From assembly GCA_934438075.1 (NCBI GenBank), contig CAKSBF010000004.1:1-64000 (forward strand): a stretch of 64,000 nt of DNA, read 5' to 3'. This stretch comes from an uncultured Clostridia bacterium. Its GTDB lineage: Bacteria; Bacillota; Clostridia; UBA1381; UBA9506. The notes under the pieces are model-generated. The model did no database searches and had not been told where the DNA came from. It was given only the letters and a program-made list of their open reading frames with translations. Numbering within the stretch: position 1 is the stretch's first letter; the number at the start of each line of letters is the position of its first letter. Positions 52,431-61,673 of this stretch are shown here, piece by piece. Both the position numbers and the translations under genes were made by a program.

Positions 52431-54959
52431 TTAGTTATTCGGAATCTCTATATGAGATTTCAGCAGGCGAATTTCATGACTGTTTACAATTTCTTCTGCG
52501 ACCATTTTTGCAATGGTTTCCGCACCCGATTTAGAAAGGTGAACCGTATCCGTTACATCGGAGGTGTAATCTTTTGTGATGCCCGGTACCAAATATTCCG
52601 CTTTTGCGTTTGTTTCACCGATGGAGTCCAAATAGGCTCGGTGTGCCGACCCGATGTCAATGACGGGGACGTTTAGCTCTGCGCCCAATTCCTTCATGGC
52701 AGTGCGGTACGGGTCAACCACGTCATCGGCAATTTTACCATCGGTAAACTGACACATGCGAATGGAGGTCAGAAAAACCGGGATAGCGCCTTTTTCTCTT
52801 ATTTTATACACCATGGTTTTTAAATTGTACCGATAATTGTTGTTTGTGTTTGCCTGTGTATCGTCTGCATAGGTTCTGCGTTGGGCATTGCTGCTGGCCG
52901 CGTCATTATGCCCCAGTTGGATCAGCACATAGTCATTTTTTTGCAAATTGCTGACGGTTGCTGCAAATTCATTTGTCAACGAAAGAAAGGTTTTGGTGCT
53001 GTAGCCTGACTTGGCGGCGTTGACATATTGCATATCATCCTTTACATAGTTGGAAAATTCCATGCCCCAGCCGGTTTTTGGAGTTGCATCGCTTCCCCAA
53101 ACGGCAGCGGTGGAATCACCAATGATATACAGCGCAGATTGGGCGCGCGTGTGTTTTGTAATGCTCATTGATACACTGACGGATTTTAAATACAGCTCCC
53201 GATCCTTTTGGTCATCCGAGGTAATAAAGAAGTCGGCGTCCGTATTGGAAACAGTTTCGGTGTTGGAAACGGCTCTGAAATTACTGGGGTATAAGTCGTC
53301 CTTATATTCCAGACGTCCCATGGCATTGACAAAGCATGCGTCTGCAATTTGAACGATTGCTGTTTTCCAGGTGTTTGTGTTGGTTCGCTTAACAGATACC
53401 TGTTTGTAGCCTCTTGCGGTTACAATCGGGCTTGAAGTCCAATGCCAACCCATTGTGGGGTCGGAGGAGTTATATTTTAAGTAAATATAGTCGGTGCCGT
53501 TATCAAAATACTCAAAGCGAATGACGGCATTATTTTGTTTTGGACCGTACATAAAATCATCCGAGACGCGAAAATAAAATGATCTTTGTTTGCCAGATGG
53601 CGTATCGTCCGTGATGAACTGCGTTGCGCGGCAGGATTCGTTACCCATGGTGCTTTCGACTGTCCAAGAGTCCTGTTTTGGAGTGCAGTATTTTGCAATT
53701 CCGGGTGCGGCAAGCACAATGCCGTTTCCTCTTACATTGCCGTTTGCCATAGATAAAGAAACATCTTGATACTGATTTGTGTTGTTCGGAGCAGTATATT
53801 CGGCATCAGGTATTAAAGCTACATTTTGAATGTAAATTCCGTCACCCTCGGTAAATGCCCCATCATCCAAGTAAATACGGAAGGTACCTCTTGCATCGCC
53901 GTAAAAATTCTGTCCGTCAAAGCCCGGCAGCGTCAAATAGGAAGTTTTCCAGCAGTTCAAATCAGCCGCGCCGATGGAAATGACCTGCGTTACGCCCGGC
54001 TTTGCGCCGTATTGCACTTTAATGTTGTGTGCAGTGTTTGTCGGGCTTTCAATGTAATATGTCAGTTCCAAAGCATACACGGTTGTGGCTTTTTGGGTGT
54101 AATAATTGCTATCCATCTTAAACCATGCACCGCCGGAGGTTTTTTGAGTGCCGTTTCTATAAAAGTATCCGTGTCTGCGGTAGACTGTGCCGTTTAGTTC
54201 TTTGGTTTCACCATAGGCATCTTTGGTCGCATCGTCAATTTTTGTATAGGTGATACCGTTGTTGGTATTTAGCAGATCTGAGTACAGTGGTGCGTCGGTC
54301 TGCAAGGTCAGCTCAGTTTTGGCAGATTCAAGTCCTGCCGCGGTGCAGGCGGTTACGGCATAGACGTAATCCGTGTCAAAATCAAGATTGTAATCAATAT
54401 AGTGCAGGTTTTGTGTTGTGGCAATTTTGCTGTCGTTGCGGTAAATGTTATATGTAGCGGCGCGTTCGTCCGCTGCCTCCCACGAAAGCATGGCCGTATG
54501 AACCGTTGTGGCGGCAGAGAGAGCCACGGGCGATTCCGGCGCGGTTTGCAGAGGTGACATGGTGTCAAAATTATCCCAAACAAAATATTTATAGGTGTAA
54601 CCGTCTGTTGCGGGCAAAAGAGTTTGTGCCGATAACGTTGCATTGTCGCTTGGTGCTATCTTTCGGGTATCGGTATTGAGAGCTTTGAGAGTTTTTGCGA
54701 CATCATCATACACGGCAACAATTAAGGTGGCATAGGCCGGCTCGCTTTTGCGGTTGGCTGCCGAAACCTTCGTTTGTATCAGGCCCGGCTCTGGCCTTTT
54801 AATTGGTGTTTCAATTTCGTTTGCTACCTTATAATAGGAAGGTGCCGAAATTTCCAATCCGTTGTTTTCTGCTCCGACGCATAACATTGCGATGTTTGCA
54901 TAGATTACGGTCATAATTAATGCAGACAAAAGAGTACAGCATCTTTTTTTTATTTTCAT
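52431..54959 (-). CDS. Secreted SGNH esterase, rhamnogalacturonan acetylesterase-like (CE12)
   Basis: An 842-residue exoenzyme with a signal peptide (CTLLSALIMTVIYANIAMLCVGA). An Ig-like domain and an FN3 domain (about 145-225) are followed by two copies of a beta-sandwich-like module (about 270-380 and 420-590). The C-terminal SGNH domain starts ALYIIGDSTAAVWG (S616). LIQLGHNDA and DTVHLSKSG (D804, H807) complete the SGNH blocks, and the GDST/GHND variants match CE12 rhamnogalacturonan acetylesterases. It would remove acetyl groups from pectin. It is divergent from the lyase-like operon, and both promoters share a palindrome. Confidence 0.9.
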   Translation of the reverse strand: MKIKKRCCTLLSALIMTVIYANIAMLCVGAENNGLEISAPSYYKVANEIETPIKRPEPGLIQTKVSAANRKSEPAYATLIVAVYDDVAKTLKALNTDTRKIAPSDNATLSAQTLLPATDGYTYKYFVWDNFDTMSPLQTAPESPVALSAATTVHTAMLSWEAADERAATYNIYRNDSKIATTQNLHYIDYNLDFDTDYVYAVTACTAAGLESAKTELTLQTDAPLYSDLLNTNNGITYTKIDDATKDAYGETKELNGTVYRRHGYFYRNGTQKTSGGAWFKMDSNYYTQKATTVYALELTYYIESPTNTAHNIKVQYGAKPGVTQVISIGAADLNCWKTSYLTLPGFDGQNFYGDARGTFRIYLDDGAFTEGDGIYIQNVALIPDAEYTAPNNTNQYQDVSLSMANGNVRGNGIVLAAPGIAKYCTPKQDSWTVESTMGNESCRATQFITDDTPSGKQRSFYFRVSDDFMYGPKQNNAVIRFEYFDNGTDYIYLKYNSSDPTMGWHWTSSPIVTARGYKQVSVKRTNTNTWKTAIVQIADACFVNAMGRLEYKDDLYPSNFRAVSNTETVSNTDADFFITSDDQKDRELYLKSVSVSMSITKHTRAQSALYIIGDSTAAVWGSDATPKTGWGMEFSNYVKDDMQYVNAAKSGYSTKTFLSLTNEFAATVSNLQKNDYVLIQLGHNDAASSNAQRRTYADDTQANTNNNYRYNLKTMVYKIREKGAIPVFLTSIRMCQFTDGKIADDVVDPYRTAMKELGAELNVPVIDIGSAHRAYLDSIGETNAKAEYLVPGITKDYTSDVTDTVHLSKSGAETIAKMVAEEIVNSHEIRLLKSHIEIPNN

Positions 54960-55001
54960 ATTTTCTCTGTCCTTTCTGATATGTATTTTCTATCTAAGTT
55001 G

Positions 55002-55036
55002 ATTTTAGCGTAGCAAATTACGGAACGTCAATTGAC
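55002..55036 (-). promoter_or_regulatory. Esterase promoter with GTCAATTGAC palindrome over -35
   Basis: Minus strand: TTGACG (55031-55026), 18-nt spacer, TAAAAT (55007-55002). The palindrome GTCAATTGAC occupies 55027-55036. Confidence 0.7.
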
Positions 55037-55237
55037 AAAATTTAGAGATAAACGAATGTAAACAGGCGAAAAAGCCATAGTGGTGTGTGTTTTATCCATT
55101 CTTATTCTTGAAAATTGTCATTTCAATCAAATAATAGCTGATTTTTTGTATGGTGTATTTCATAAGCACCGTCCGTTATGTGGTTGAGGGCGTGGTCGAG
55201 TATTTTGGTTGTTGGTTTGGTCTTATTAACAGTCTGT

Positions 55238-55272
55238 GCGGACAGGCAAACATATGCCTATCCGCTATTTTA
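55238..55272 (+). other. Hairpin in divergent intergenic region
   Basis: GCGGACAGGC (55238-55247) pairs with GCCTATCCGC (55256-55265) with one mismatch and is followed by TATTTTATTTTA. It resembles a weak plus-strand terminator, though no gene precedes it on that strand. The wider stretch 55037-55376 carries no credible gene. Confidence 0.45.
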
Positions 55273-55277
55273 TTTTA

Positions 55278-55307
55278 TACAAAATTGACGCATGGACAAA
55301 TTTTGTA
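55278..55307. promoter_or_regulatory. 9-bp inverted repeat upstream of the lyase-like operon
   Basis: TACAAAATT (55278-55286) and AATTTTGTA (55299-55307), perfect arms 12 nt apart, about 75 nt upstream of the -35 box. Possible activator site. Confidence 0.45.
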
Positions 55308-55376
55308 TTGCCCAGCTATTTGGCTTAGGCGGAAAAGGCACCGTTGCGACCGTTTGTGTGATTGTGTCTTGAATTT

Positions 55377-55412
55377 TGTCAATTGACAGGACATATAAAA
55401 ACAACGTATAAT
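55377..55412 (+). promoter_or_regulatory. Promoter of pectin operon with the same palindrome
   Basis: TTGACA (55383-55388), 18-nt spacer, TATAAT (55407-55412). TGTCAATTGACA (55377-55388) covers the -35 box, sharing the core GTCAATTGAC with the divergent esterase promoter. Confidence 0.8.
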
Positions 55413-55491
55413 GAGTGTGTCTTAGCGGAAAACGTATGTCGGGTTGTGTTTTGCTGGGCGGCAATCACCAGTTTTGCAGAGGAGGAAAAGT

Positions 55492-58281
55492 ATGAAGAAA
55501 ATAACATCGCTGCTACTGAGTTTTTTGATGTTTTTTATGGTTGCGGCATATGCAGAGGTTTTTATTCCCGAACAGGGGCTTCAGCCAGAGGAACAAGGTG
55601 TTGCGTCAGCGGCAGATCCGCTGAATGCCTATCTCATTTTGGGAGAAAATATACAAGGCTCTCGTATGCGGCTTATTGAGGATACGTCGGCAAAACGATA
55701 TGACGAGCTGTATAATGAAAAAGTTGTTTTTCGTGGTAAGCAAGGGCGACAGGTGTATAAAGAAAATTATCTTTATTTTTCTTTGGATGATGACTTTATC
55801 GGCCCGAATGATCACGAAATTGCGATTGTGATCGAATATTTTTGTTATGACAATGGTAAGGGTTATTTTCATTTTGACTATAACAGTACCAACGGAAATG
55901 ATTATCAAAGAAGATCCGTGCAAAAATCAGCGCCTGATGCGCAATGGTGCACACAAACAATTACGATAGATGACTTTGATCTGAGACATGCTCAAAAAAA
56001 CGGAGCGGATTTGCGAATTGCTTCCAATTTATATAATACGTTTTCTAAAATCGAAATTATCAATGTATCCCGTGCGCGCAAGCGGACAAAAGAGCTTGTT
56101 GGCGCATCGCACTATCGGGAGGCAGAAGCCCTGCAAGCGGCTGGCCTGCTGGAAAAGGATGTTTCGCTTTTGGGGGGCATTACGCGCGAAGATGTAGCGA
56201 GGCATGTGACAAAGCTTGCGAATCCGCAGCTTTTGGATATGCCGAAGTCGTGCTCCTTTCATGATGTGCGAGAAGAGAACGCACCCTATGCAGCGTATGC
56301 GGTCGGCAAAGGATGGATGAGCGGCGACGAGCAAAACGGTTTTATGGCACAAAGGGACATTACGGTCAGGGAGCTTTTAACGGTATTTTTGCGGATGTTG
56401 GGTGCGCCGGATGAAAATATTTACGAAAATTGTTTTGCGCTAGCCAAGCAATATCAGCTGATTCAGGACAGCGGTGTTGTGTATTTAAACGGTCAAAAGA
56501 GCATTTCCAATTCGGATTTGATTTATTCGGCGGATAAAAAAGCGACGGGAGACAATCTTGTCATTCTAGCATATCGTGCATTATTTGCAAAGATAAACGG
56601 CAGAACGCTGATCAAACAACTGATGGAGGCGGATAAAGGGATGACGGAAAGATTAAGGCAATCGGAGGATGAGAAAATGTCCGGATCGGTTTACGAGGGG
56701 GCATCCTTTATTCCCAAAGAGGAAATAAAGGATGAAGTTACAGGGCGGACGATTCAGTTCGTCAGCTTTAACGGGATTAACACGCTGCGGCCTTATGTAA
56801 CGCAGAACGAATGGGACAACAAAAGTGAGAGAATTGTTTTCGGCGTAGAGGGGACAAATAATGCACTGTATTCTTATCATACTAAAACGGGAGAGACGGT
56901 ATTTTTAGGTAACGGCTGCTTAAATGACGGAATTTGTCATGCCTATGTGACGGAAGGGAACGATGTATATTACCAAAACCGTGCGGATGGGACCGTGAAT
57001 TGTGTTAATTTGGATACGATGGAAAATCGAGTTGTTGCAGCCAAAAATGCGGGTGTTCCGCAAGTGACAGCAGATGGAAAGTTTTTGGGCGGTTACTGGG
57101 GCTATGACACAACAAAGGGGCCTGACGGGAACCAACGTTTATACATAGCGCCAAGGCTGAACACACAAACGGGTGAATGGGATTTGAGCTGCCGACATGA
57201 ATTTAACGAGGTGTACGGCGCCGGTTATTACAACATGGGTCATCCCATGATTAATCCAAAATATCCTGATTTGATGGCGTATTGCCATGAAGGCGACACA
57301 AGCTATGTTCCGGACAGAGCTTGGGTATATAACTACCAAACAGGGGAACACAAGGTGTTGATTCCGCATGCAATTCGGCAGGACGGCATCAACGGCGAGA
57401 CAATCGGCCATGAAAAGTGGTCGTGGGATGGAGAATATATGTATGCCGTTAAGTTTTCCTATCCGCAAAACATTGGGGTAAACGGCATTATCCGTGTGAA
57501 AAAGGACGGTACAGAGCGCACGTATTTTCCCGATGACGAAAAATACCATTATTGGCATTGCAGCGCAAGTCCCGACAACAATTGGATTGTTGCGGACGTG
57601 CTGCCGACCGGCACCGCGGCAGATCAGTATGTTGACATTGTGTTAATTAATACAAAGACAAATGAGCAGATTTTGGTGTGCCGTGCACGCGAGATGGAAA
57701 ATACAAACCATCCGAATCAGCCGCATCCGTGCTTTTCGCCAGATGGCAAAAAAATATCTTTTAATACCAGAAATGCTGATGGAGTTTTGGGTATCGGCTG
57801 GGTTGATGTGAGTGACTTGGTTGCGCAGGTTCCGCAGGATAAGGGGAGACAGCTTTCCGATTCCGTAACCTATGTTTCATATGAAAATTCTGCTGTTGAT
57901 GTGAATGAGGTACAAAAAGCAGGTCAAAATGCCGTGAAAATTGGCAGAGATAAGGAGCTTGCCGTTTGTGTGGATGACGCGGTCTGCTATGAGGCGGCAA
58001 CGGAGGTAAGCCTGCGCATTACCTACTATGATGAAGGCGTTATGCCGATTCGGATTGTGTACAGCGGCGGTGTGAAGAATACTTGGGATTTGGCGAATTA
58101 TGAAAACTGTTCGTATGAGCTTGTGAGGACGGACAGCAAAAAATGGAAAACGCAGGTGATAACGCTTGCAAACGTTAACATGCAAAACGCCTGCGGACAG
58201 GGCGCGGATTTTAAAATCAGCGGTGCATATTCGGCAGTGTATCTTCAAAATGTGGAATGGATATCCGCATCGGACAAGTGA
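55492..58281 (+). CDS. SLH-anchored oligogalacturonate-lyase-like beta-propeller protein
   Basis: 929 residues from the ATG at 55492 (GAGGAGG box). Signal peptide (KITSLLLSFLMFFMVAAYA), one beta-sandwich-like module (about 85-200), then degenerate SLH repeats (about 205-390). A TolB/WD40-like propeller (about 430-785) follows with AYCHEGDTSYVPDRAWVYN, ETIGHEKWSWDGEYMY, YHYWHCSASPDNNWIV and NHPNQPHPCFSPDGKKISF. The His-rich GHE..W and HPCFSPDG motifs match PL22 oligogalacturonide lyases. A second module ends the protein. Likely cleaves or binds oligogalacturonides at the surface; lyase activity is inferred. Confidence 0.8.
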   Translation: MKKITSLLLSFLMFFMVAAYAEVFIPEQGLQPEEQGVASAADPLNAYLILGENIQGSRMRLIEDTSAKRYDELYNEKVVFRGKQGRQVYKENYLYFSLDDDFIGPNDHEIAIVIEYFCYDNGKGYFHFDYNSTNGNDYQRRSVQKSAPDAQWCTQTITIDDFDLRHAQKNGADLRIASNLYNTFSKIEIINVSRARKRTKELVGASHYREAEALQAAGLLEKDVSLLGGITREDVARHVTKLANPQLLDMPKSCSFHDVREENAPYAAYAVGKGWMSGDEQNGFMAQRDITVRELLTVFLRMLGAPDENIYENCFALAKQYQLIQDSGVVYLNGQKSISNSDLIYSADKKATGDNLVILAYRALFAKINGRTLIKQLMEADKGMTERLRQSEDEKMSGSVYEGASFIPKEEIKDEVTGRTIQFVSFNGINTLRPYVTQNEWDNKSERIVFGVEGTNNALYSYHTKTGETVFLGNGCLNDGICHAYVTEGNDVYYQNRADGTVNCVNLDTMENRVVAAKNAGVPQVTADGKFLGGYWGYDTTKGPDGNQRLYIAPRLNTQTGEWDLSCRHEFNEVYGAGYYNMGHPMINPKYPDLMAYCHEGDTSYVPDRAWVYNYQTGEHKVLIPHAIRQDGINGETIGHEKWSWDGEYMYAVKFSYPQNIGVNGIIRVKKDGTERTYFPDDEKYHYWHCSASPDNNWIVADVLPTGTAADQYVDIVLINTKTNEQILVCRAREMENTNHPNQPHPCFSPDGKKISFNTRNADGVLGIGWVDVSDLVAQVPQDKGRQLSDSVTYVSYENSAVDVNEVQKAGQNAVKIGRDKELAVCVDDAVCYEAATEVSLRITYYDEGVMPIRIVYSGGVKNTWDLANYENCSYELVRTDSKKWKTQVITLANVNMQNACGQGADFKISGAYSAVYLQNVEWISASDK

Positions 58282-58335
58282 AGGCAAACGATTGTGCTGT
58301 TAGATTCGTTGCAATGAGTGAGAGGGGAGATTGAA

Positions 58336-59982
58336 TTGAAAAAAATATCCGTTATACTGTTAGTTTGGCTTATGCTGTTTCATGGTTTTGGCATATTCTC
58401 TTCGGCGGAGGAGATGCAGACACTTACCGTCAGCGCCGAGATGAAGCATGAAACACAGGAAGTAAGCGTTACCGTTCAAAATATTGCCGATTATCCGCAA
58501 TGGGTTTCCTTTGTAATATATAAAGAGGGCGCGGATCTTTCTAAAGCGGACGAATTTGTACGGATTGATGAAACGCTTTTGTATGAGCAGGAAAAGGTGA
58601 CAAAAACCTTTGCTATGACGGAGGAGGATGCCAGCGGACGATACAGTCTGTCCGTGCGCGGCAAGGGACGGGCAGAAACCGTACTGTTTGACTATCAAAG
58701 TCGTACAGATGTGAATCAAATGATTCTGCCGGAAGCAAACCGTCTGACAAAGGATGGAGTGGATGCATTTTTCAGAAAATACAGTCTGTTGTTTCAAATT
58801 ATCATTGACACTTCTTACGAACAAGCCATTGACGAGGCGACAGAAAAGTGGATTGTAATTCGGGACAAAGAATATTCTAAGGGGTTTATGAGCCTGGAGG
58901 AAATCAAAAGGGCATATACATACAGTATGATGTTGACGGAGCTTAAAAGAGCAAGCAGCAGTGAGATATTAAACGTGCTTGAGTTGTACGGCACAGACAT
59001 TTGGGAGCAACTTGACAACTCGGATTATACTCAACATAAGGAAGGCTATGCTGCGCTTCTGTACAAGCGTTGTCATGAAGATATGCCGATTGGAATTTCG
59101 TCTTTTACAAGGTTTTTGGATGAGCTGCTTGCAGTGAACCTGGTGAATCTTTCCGATGCGGTGAGCATGAGCCGGGTGATTGAGACCTATGCGGAGCAGC
59201 TAGGGATTGATGTCGCGCGGTATTGTCAATACGACAGCGTATCGGTTAACCGGGCGCTCGTCGGTGCGGATTTTACAAGGGCACGTGATGTTGCTGCGGC
59301 TTTGGAAAAAAGAATGAATGAACTGGATCGGACAAAAACCTCTTCCGGCACAAGCGGTGGCGGTGGTGGAAAGGGTGGTCTTTCGTCGCAGGTGCAGATT
59401 CCGTCTGCGTCATTAAAGCCTCAAAATCCGCAGGTGGAAACGCCTTTTCAGGATTTGGACAAAGCGGAATGGGCACGGGAGAGCATAACGGCGCTTTATG
59501 TAATCGGCGTTGTAAATGGAACTGATGAAATGAGCTTTTGTCCCAATCAGAGCATTACGCGTGCCGAATTCATTAAAATGGTTGTTACAGCATTTGAATT
59601 ATATGACGAAAATGCGCAATGTGAATTTAACGATGAGGCAAAAGACAGCTGGTGTTATCCATATTTGGCAAGCGCTTACGAAAACGATATAATTTACGGA
59701 TGTGATGACGGAACGGTTGGCGCGGCGGATCCTATCAGCCGACAGGATGTGTGCGTGATTGCAGATCGTGTTTGTCGGAAAAAATCTATACAGCTTGCAG
59801 GCAACCGTGAAAGAAAAGTGTTTTCTGATTCAATGCAGATAGCGGGTTACGCAACGGACAGTGTGGCGGCTTTGCAGAACGCAGGCATTGTAGACGGTTT
59901 TCCAAGCGGCGATTTTCAGCCACTCCGGCCGGTTACGCGAGCTGAGGCAGCCAAAATTATATACGGTTTGCTAAAAATTTAA
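58336..59982 (+). CDS. SLH-domain surface protein of pectin locus
   Basis: About 548 residues, TTG start at 58336 with an AGGGGAG box. A signal peptide (KKISVILLVWLMLFHGFGIFSSA) is followed by a beta domain (about 30-125) and a long helical region (about 130-340). A Gly-rich linker (SGTSGGGGGKGG) then leads to three C-terminal SLH repeats (about 380-548), e.g. WARESITALYVIGVVNGTDE, SCITRAEF-like and NAGIVDGFPSGDFQPLRPVTRAEA. I do not recognise the N-terminal part. It lies 54 nt after the propeller gene, so it probably belongs to the operon as a surface binding protein. Confidence 0.85.
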   Translation: MKKISVILLVWLMLFHGFGIFSSAEEMQTLTVSAEMKHETQEVSVTVQNIADYPQWVSFVIYKEGADLSKADEFVRIDETLLYEQEKVTKTFAMTEEDASGRYSLSVRGKGRAETVLFDYQSRTDVNQMILPEANRLTKDGVDAFFRKYSLLFQIIIDTSYEQAIDEATEKWIVIRDKEYSKGFMSLEEIKRAYTYSMMLTELKRASSSEILNVLELYGTDIWEQLDNSDYTQHKEGYAALLYKRCHEDMPIGISSFTRFLDELLAVNLVNLSDAVSMSRVIETYAEQLGIDVARYCQYDSVSVNRALVGADFTRARDVAAALEKRMNELDRTKTSSGTSGGGGGKGGLSSQVQIPSASLKPQNPQVETPFQDLDKAEWARESITALYVIGVVNGTDEMSFCPNQSITRAEFIKMVVTAFELYDENAQCEFNDEAKDSWCYPYLASAYENDIIYGCDDGTVGAADPISRQDVCVIADRVCRKKSIQLAGNRERKVFSDSMQIAGYATDSVAALQNAGIVDGFPSGDFQPLRPVTRAEAAKIIYGLLKI

Positions 59983-60026
59983 AAACGGCTGCGCATATAA
60001 ACCTTAACTATGGAAGGGTGTTGAAC

Positions 60027-61649
60027 GTGAACATTAAAAAAGAAATCAAATGCGTGATGGTATTGCTTGTATTCTGCATAAGTTTACTGTATTGTCCGCG
60101 TATTTTTGCTGCATCCCCCAAGGTATATCTTACCAAGGAAACAGACGGCGGCGAGATGGTGATTCCTTCGGCAGAGGAGGGCATGATTACCGTACATGCT
60201 GAGGTGACAAAAAAGGCTGTGCTGATTGCAGTCCTGAAAAACAAAACAACGGGATATATCCGAGAAATCGCGTCCGCTGCTTCAGATGGCGCCTGTCACA
60301 TCAGTGCAAAAATTCATGTGTATAATTTACAGGACAACGCATTGACATATTATATTTGGGATTCGCTGACTGACAGAAAAACGCAAAAGTGTGCGCCGCC
60401 TGCCATGCCGAAGAATATACAGGCAGAGGCAAAGGTCAATGCGCTGGAACTATTCTGGTCGGAGAGTTCTGGGGATGAGGTAATCACGGAGTATCGCGTT
60501 TATGATGGGGATGTGTTACTGCAAACGATTCAAAATAGTTTACACTGTACGATTCGCAACTTAGAAGAAGACACAGCTTATACCTATGCTGTTTCAGCTG
60601 TAGATGCAGAGGGCGTGGAGTCGCAAAAGGCAGAGATTTGTGCAAGTACAAAAAAGATGCTTCAATATCGGTTTGATTCGGTAGAAAAAGAGGACGGTCT
60701 GGGATTTGTGGATAACGCCACCAATATGGGAAGTGACTCTTACACGACGGATACGGTTATAGGGGAGGTGAATTGCCGTGCGGCAGGGCCGATTCCCTAT
60801 AATAATACGACCAGACAGGGTATGCTGTATTTTAAGGTTGATTTAAACAAGTTGCCGACAGAGCAAAAGAATGTGACGTTTCGCATTCGGTATTATGACA
60901 TCGGCAACGGAACTGTGCAGCTTCAATATAATGCAGAATCAAGCATAGCCAAAGCGGTTACGGTTGCGCAATTGACAGACACCAAAACATGGAAAACAGC
61001 TGTTGTTTCGGTAGATGATGCGAAGTTTACGAATCCGGCGGCGTTGCAATACGCCGGATTCCGAATTGGCATCAGCGCAGGTGAAACGCTGTATGTGCGT
61101 AATGTGGCGGTGATCGGCAGCAATTTGTACGATGCGGGCGCTGATGAACCGGGTGAGCCGGAGGAGCCGCAACAAAACTCTGTCAGTGCAGATTTTGGGA
61201 CGCTCGAATTTAACGGCCTGCGGCTGTGGCTGCCACCTGCTGGAGCAACCTCCGACGGGGTCACAACGGCGGCGCAAGCAGACGGTGAGGACTGCCGTTA
61301 TGCGGCAAAGGGAAAATGGTTTTATCTGACAGTTGATCCGGCTGTGATTTCGTCCGATCATTCTAAGGTGAAAATTTCACTTCGGTATTATGACGATAAT
61401 GCAGGGAACATTATTCTGCAGTACAATTCCGGCGATACGGGTGTAGCGGAAGGCATTCCGCGCGATTATAAGTCGAAAACCGTTTTACAAAAAACAGGTA
61501 GCAATACTTGGAAGGACGTTTCCTTTACTTTAGATGATGCATCATTCCGCCAGGCACAGGGTTCTTACAAGGCAGATATGCGTATCGGTACACAAACGGA
61601 GGACGACGGCTTATATATACAGAATGTGACAATTGAAAAAGTACAGTAA
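60027..61649 (+). CDS. Secreted FN3 protein with two beta-sandwich-like modules, no catalytic domain
   Basis: About 540 residues, GTG at 60027 after GGAAGGG. It has a signal peptide (CVMVLLVFCISLLYCPRIFAA), an Ig-like domain ending ALTYYIWDSLTDRKTQKC, and an FN3 domain (about 125-210, ALELFWSESSGDEVITEYRVY). Two copies of the module seen in the esterase follow (about 225-370 and 390-540). Each has a RYYD..G...LQYN strand and a WKT/WKD...DDA.F motif, and ends LYVRNV or LYIQNV. The order mirrors the esterase N-terminus, without its SGNH domain. Likely a carbohydrate-binding accessory; no SLH anchor is present. Confidence 0.8.
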   Translation: MNIKKEIKCVMVLLVFCISLLYCPRIFAASPKVYLTKETDGGEMVIPSAEEGMITVHAEVTKKAVLIAVLKNKTTGYIREIASAASDGACHISAKIHVYNLQDNALTYYIWDSLTDRKTQKCAPPAMPKNIQAEAKVNALELFWSESSGDEVITEYRVYDGDVLLQTIQNSLHCTIRNLEEDTAYTYAVSAVDAEGVESQKAEICASTKKMLQYRFDSVEKEDGLGFVDNATNMGSDSYTTDTVIGEVNCRAAGPIPYNNTTRQGMLYFKVDLNKLPTEQKNVTFRIRYYDIGNGTVQLQYNAESSIAKAVTVAQLTDTKTWKTAVVSVDDAKFTNPAALQYAGFRIGISAGETLYVRNVAVIGSNLYDAGADEPGEPEEPQQNSVSADFGTLEFNGLRLWLPPAGATSDGVTTAAQADGEDCRYAAKGKWFYLTVDPAVISSDHSKVKISLRYYDDNAGNIILQYNSGDTGVAEGIPRDYKSKTVLQKTGSNTWKDVSFTLDDASFRQAQGSYKADMRIGTQTEDDGLYIQNVTIEKVQ

Positions 61650-61673
61650 ATGATGAAAGGGAAGAAAAAAGAG

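Noticed and set aside
55150..55386. 78-codon plus-strand frame in the divergent pectin region
   Set aside because: No ribosome binding site, runs through the hairpin, inverted repeat and promoter elements, and has no recognisable sequence.
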